Positions 61,887-64,000 of a stretch of DNA of 64,000 bases are shown here, piece by piece. The first letter of the stretch is position 1. Every line of letters begins with the position of its first letter. The notes beneath the pieces were generated by a model. That model was not told the origin of the DNA and did no database searches. It worked only from the letters and a program-made list of their open reading frames with translations. The stretch spans positions 5,022,001 through 5,086,000 of the forward strand of contig JBGAFV010000001.1 in assembly GCA_044227095.1 (NCBI GenBank), in the 5' to 3' direction. Made by a program: the position numbers and the translations under genes. The stretch is from JACMLD01 sp044227095. GTDB taxonomy: Bacteria; Bacteroidota; Bacteroidia; Chitinophagales; Chitinophagaceae.

Positions 61887-63776
61887 TCAGGGTAGTTTTT
61901 GCGGATCGATTAACTGAGGCATCCATACCCTGAACCGTGATGCAGCATCGAAAGTATTTCCGGCAGAAGCATAGTCGCATAAGGTTATTTGTATGGGCTT
62001 TTGACCGCCTTCTGCATGCGATTCTGCCATAAAAGATGCTTTTGCTGTAAACCAAAAGTTACCATTGGGCTGTTCTGCTGGCTTTACTTCTATATCACCA
62101 GTTTTGGAAAGCAACGGCATTAATGGTTCGTCGGTATCGGGTATGCCTAAACGCATATCTCTTGCTAAAACAAGCGGGCCGTAGGTTATGGCAAAATATT
62201 CTTTGCTTGCACCTTCTCTAAGCAAATGTCCCCGCATATCAAATGAAACAGAGATTGTATCGCCATCTTTCCAGTTACGATCTATGCCAATAAAACCTGC
62301 AGGAGAAGTTATTGCAACAGGTTCTCCATTTACGGCTATAGAAGAATGCTGGCTCCAGCCAGGGTTGCGTACACGCAATACAAACTTTTCCGGCTTACGC
62401 AGTTTTACTGCAATCAATATTTTTCCTGACACCGGGTAATTGGTAGTTTGCTCAATACTTACAAGTTGGTTGCCCGGTGTTTTACTATTAAATTTTCCTG
62501 CTGTAAAAAAATTAATGCTGATGCCATCTGCCGATTTCATTACACTCGTAAGCGGCAGTGTAAACAATCCTCTTGGCCCGCTGGCTTCGCAGCAGTTAAT
62601 ACCCATATGACATTGCTCCTCTCCTCTTAATCTTGCACCAGATAGCGGCGTATACTTTGCCCAATCAGATCCATCTGTGTACATTGCACCAAGCAAAGCA
62701 TTATAATAAGACTGTTCAATGGCATCTGCATATTTTGCTTCTCCCGTAAGGCGCAATAATTGCTGGTTAAGTTTTATCCATGTAGCGGTTACACAAGTTT
62801 CCTGGTAATGGTTGATGGCTATGGTTTGATAATCTTTTCCGCCAAACCAGCATTCCATTGCAGAACCCGAACCTGCAATATTTATTTCTGTGTTTTTGAT
62901 ACTCTCCCAGGTATGTACAACCGCTTCTTTGTATTCTTCTTTGCCGGTAATGCGGTATAGTTCAAGCAATCCTTCATAACAAGACATCATCTCATAAGCT
63001 TTCTGCCCCTGCTCCGGGCCATACCAGCTATTCACAGGTTTTGGAAAGCGTTTACCCACCGGCGTTACAGATTTAGAAATCAGTTGCGGGCCATCTGGCG
63101 TTTCCCATTCACGCACAATTTCTTCCGCAAAATTGAGGTAGCGTTTATCTCCTGTACGCACATACAGTAAAACAACAGGTTCAAGCACAGAAGAAGCTGC
63201 CATGCCACGGTGATTGCCCATTTTTACAATCAGCAATTTATTATCGCTCAATTCTTTTATTAAATGATCTGCAACTTTTGCTGCTGCATGCAAAGCAGCA
63301 TAGCTTTGTGTTATATCGTAATAACTAATCAGCCCAAGCATGCAATACTTTCTTCCCCATATATCCCATTGTTGCAAATGTCTATCTGGCGCATAGTTGC
63401 CAATATAACCATCGGTGTTTTGTGTAGCAATTAAACCAGCAACGGCTTTATCAAGTATCGTTTTTAATTTTTCTGATGGTTTATATTTATAAGCAAGTAC
63501 AGCAGAGGTAAACCATTTGCCCCAAAACTCGCTTTGCCAGCAGGATGTTTCTGTTTTATTTTGAAAAGGGCTTATCAACCGATCTACATCCTGGGCAAGT
63601 ATCCTGTTATTGTAAGCCGCATCCAGTTTTTGACCGATAAAGCCGGTAACCACAGGTGCTTCTATTGGTTGTAAAAAATCTTTTGCTGCCGGAACAGGTT
63701 GTTGAGCAAACAAAGAAGGCGCAGCAATAAAGAATGATACAATAATTTGAAAAGCAAGCTTATTAGAATATCTCAT
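61887..63776 (-). CDS. GH127-like (DUF1680) glycoside hydrolase, exported
   Basis: A 629-residue protein with a signal peptide (MRYSNKLAFQIIVSFFIAAP). The alpha-toroid of the beta-L-arabinofuranosidase family is clear (SEFWGKWFTSAVLAY, QNTDGYIGNYAPD). The zinc site of GH127 is complete: Glu326 and Cys328 in YQETCVTA, and Cys395-Cys396 in GINCCEASGPRG; by family knowledge Cys396 would be the nucleophile. C-terminal beta-sandwich domains follow (VLRVRNPGWSQHSSIAVNGE, YGPLVLARD). Activity on beta-L-arabinofuranosides is possible, but related families GH137/142/146 share the fold. It is convergent with the efflux operon, with 27 bases between them. Confidence 0.88.
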   Translation of the reverse strand: MRYSNKLAFQIIVSFFIAAPSLFAQQPVPAAKDFLQPIEAPVVTGFIGQKLDAAYNNRILAQDVDRLISPFQNKTETSCWQSEFWGKWFTSAVLAYKYKPSEKLKTILDKAVAGLIATQNTDGYIGNYAPDRHLQQWDIWGRKYCMLGLISYYDITQSYAALHAAAKVADHLIKELSDNKLLIVKMGNHRGMAASSVLEPVVLLYVRTGDKRYLNFAEEIVREWETPDGPQLISKSVTPVGKRFPKPVNSWYGPEQGQKAYEMMSCYEGLLELYRITGKEEYKEAVVHTWESIKNTEINIAGSGSAMECWFGGKDYQTIAINHYQETCVTATWIKLNQQLLRLTGEAKYADAIEQSYYNALLGAMYTDGSDWAKYTPLSGARLRGEEQCHMGINCCEASGPRGLFTLPLTSVMKSADGISINFFTAGKFNSKTPGNQLVSIEQTTNYPVSGKILIAVKLRKPEKFVLRVRNPGWSQHSSIAVNGEPVAITSPAGFIGIDRNWKDGDTISVSFDMRGHLLREGASKEYFAITYGPLVLARDMRLGIPDTDEPLMPLLSKTGDIEVKPAEQPNGNFWFTAKASFMAESHAEGGQKPIQITLCDYASAGNTFDAASRFRVWMPQLIDPQKLP

Positions 63777-63830
63777 ACCCTTTTATTATCCAAACTTCTT
63801 TAGAAATGCAATTCCCTACCAATCAACTAA

Positions 63831-64000
63831 TCAATCTTTCAACTGATCTCCATTTCCATAAACTTTAATCAGCGATTCTATATCATCTTTCAGGTTTCCG
63901 GAAGCTTCATCAAACATGGTGTCTTTTACTTTTTTAGAATGCTTGTTGCTGTTAGATGATTTTATAGTGCTTTGTATTGATTCCAGGGAAGGATAGAAAA
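63831..64000 (-). CDS. C-terminal end of an unknown protein (partial)
   Basis: A minus-strand frame is open from the window edge (first full codon at 63998) to TGA at 63831, giving 55 residues. It is polar and charged (KSSNSNKHSKKVKDTMFDEA, NLKDDIESLIKVYGNGDQLK). No domain is recognised. The other two minus frames close within 50 bases, which supports this one. It ends 55 bases before the start of the GH127-like gene, so the two may be cotranscribed. Confidence 0.45.
   Translation of the reverse strand, partial: FYPSLESIQSTIKSSNSNKHSKKVKDTMFDEASGNLKDDIESLIKVYGNGDQLKD

Noticed and set aside
1..64000. Prophage, insertion sequence or integrative element
   Set aside because: No integrase, transposase, phage structural gene or attachment site was found in any frame I read.

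Overview
The window looks like chromosomal DNA from a member of the Bacteroidota, most likely Chitinophagaceae. The family assignment is inferred from gene content, not from a marker gene. Supporting signs are AT-rich DNA, many lipoproteins with a short lipobox, few Shine-Dalgarno sites, several TAnnTTTG-type -7 elements, Y_Y_Y/regulator-propeller kinases, GH92 and GH127 glycosidases, and intergenic arrays of small palindromes. I see no rRNA, tRNA, CRISPR array, transposase or prophage gene.

Layout. 1-3902 (+): tail of a DUF4260 protein, a secreted prolyl oligopeptidase, a SRPBCC protein and an outer-membrane barrel. 3967-6279 (-): a caspase-like peptidase with TPR-like helices, one membrane span and MORN repeats. 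6566-6925 (+): a histone H1-like Lys/Ala-rich protein. 6989-51832: about 45 kb transcribed almost entirely from the minus strand. In transcription order it holds YitT and HD proteins, a c-type cytochrome, four HGSNAT/DUF1624-like membrane acyltransferase paralogues (with an NTF2-like lipoprotein and an M20 amidohydrolase between them), a four-part cyclase/PEGA/SUMF1/hydrolase fusion, a truncated FIST micro-ORF coupled to an M19 dipeptidase, two FIST proteins, seven histidine kinases, a REC-only regulator, a REC-adenylyl cyclase, a sugar-phosphate isomerase-like protein, an esterase and a GH92 mannosidase. 51946-52097 (-): a compact promoter/23-codon ORF/terminator unit. 52164-52781 (+): a HAD hydrolase. 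52782-53675: a palindrome array with a roughly 274-bp tandem repeat. 53751-55051 (-): a secreted beta-rich protein and a basic protein. 55143-61859 (+): a small lipoprotein, a doubtful ORF and a complete RND efflux operon. 61887-64000 (-): a GH127-like glycosidase and the end of an unknown gene.

The most striking part is 11240-39354. Seven kinases have very different sensor halves: a membrane module, two lipoprotein propellers, three TPR periplasmic sensors, and one 2419-residue soluble protein with eleven tandem sensor units. All carry almost the same HisKA/HATPase transmitter. No kinase has a fused receiver, and the only receivers nearby are one free REC and one REC fused to a class III cyclase. 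I infer a many-sensors-to-one-output cAMP relay, with the two FIST proteins as possible soluble ligand sensors. A frameshifted kinase tail, a truncated FIST gene and duplicated inter-gene spacers show that the island grew by repeated tandem duplication.

Several starts are non-ATG: TTG for the caspase protein and two acyltransferases, GTG for one kinase, and apparently ATA for one propeller kinase. These were chosen from signal peptides and paralogue alignment.
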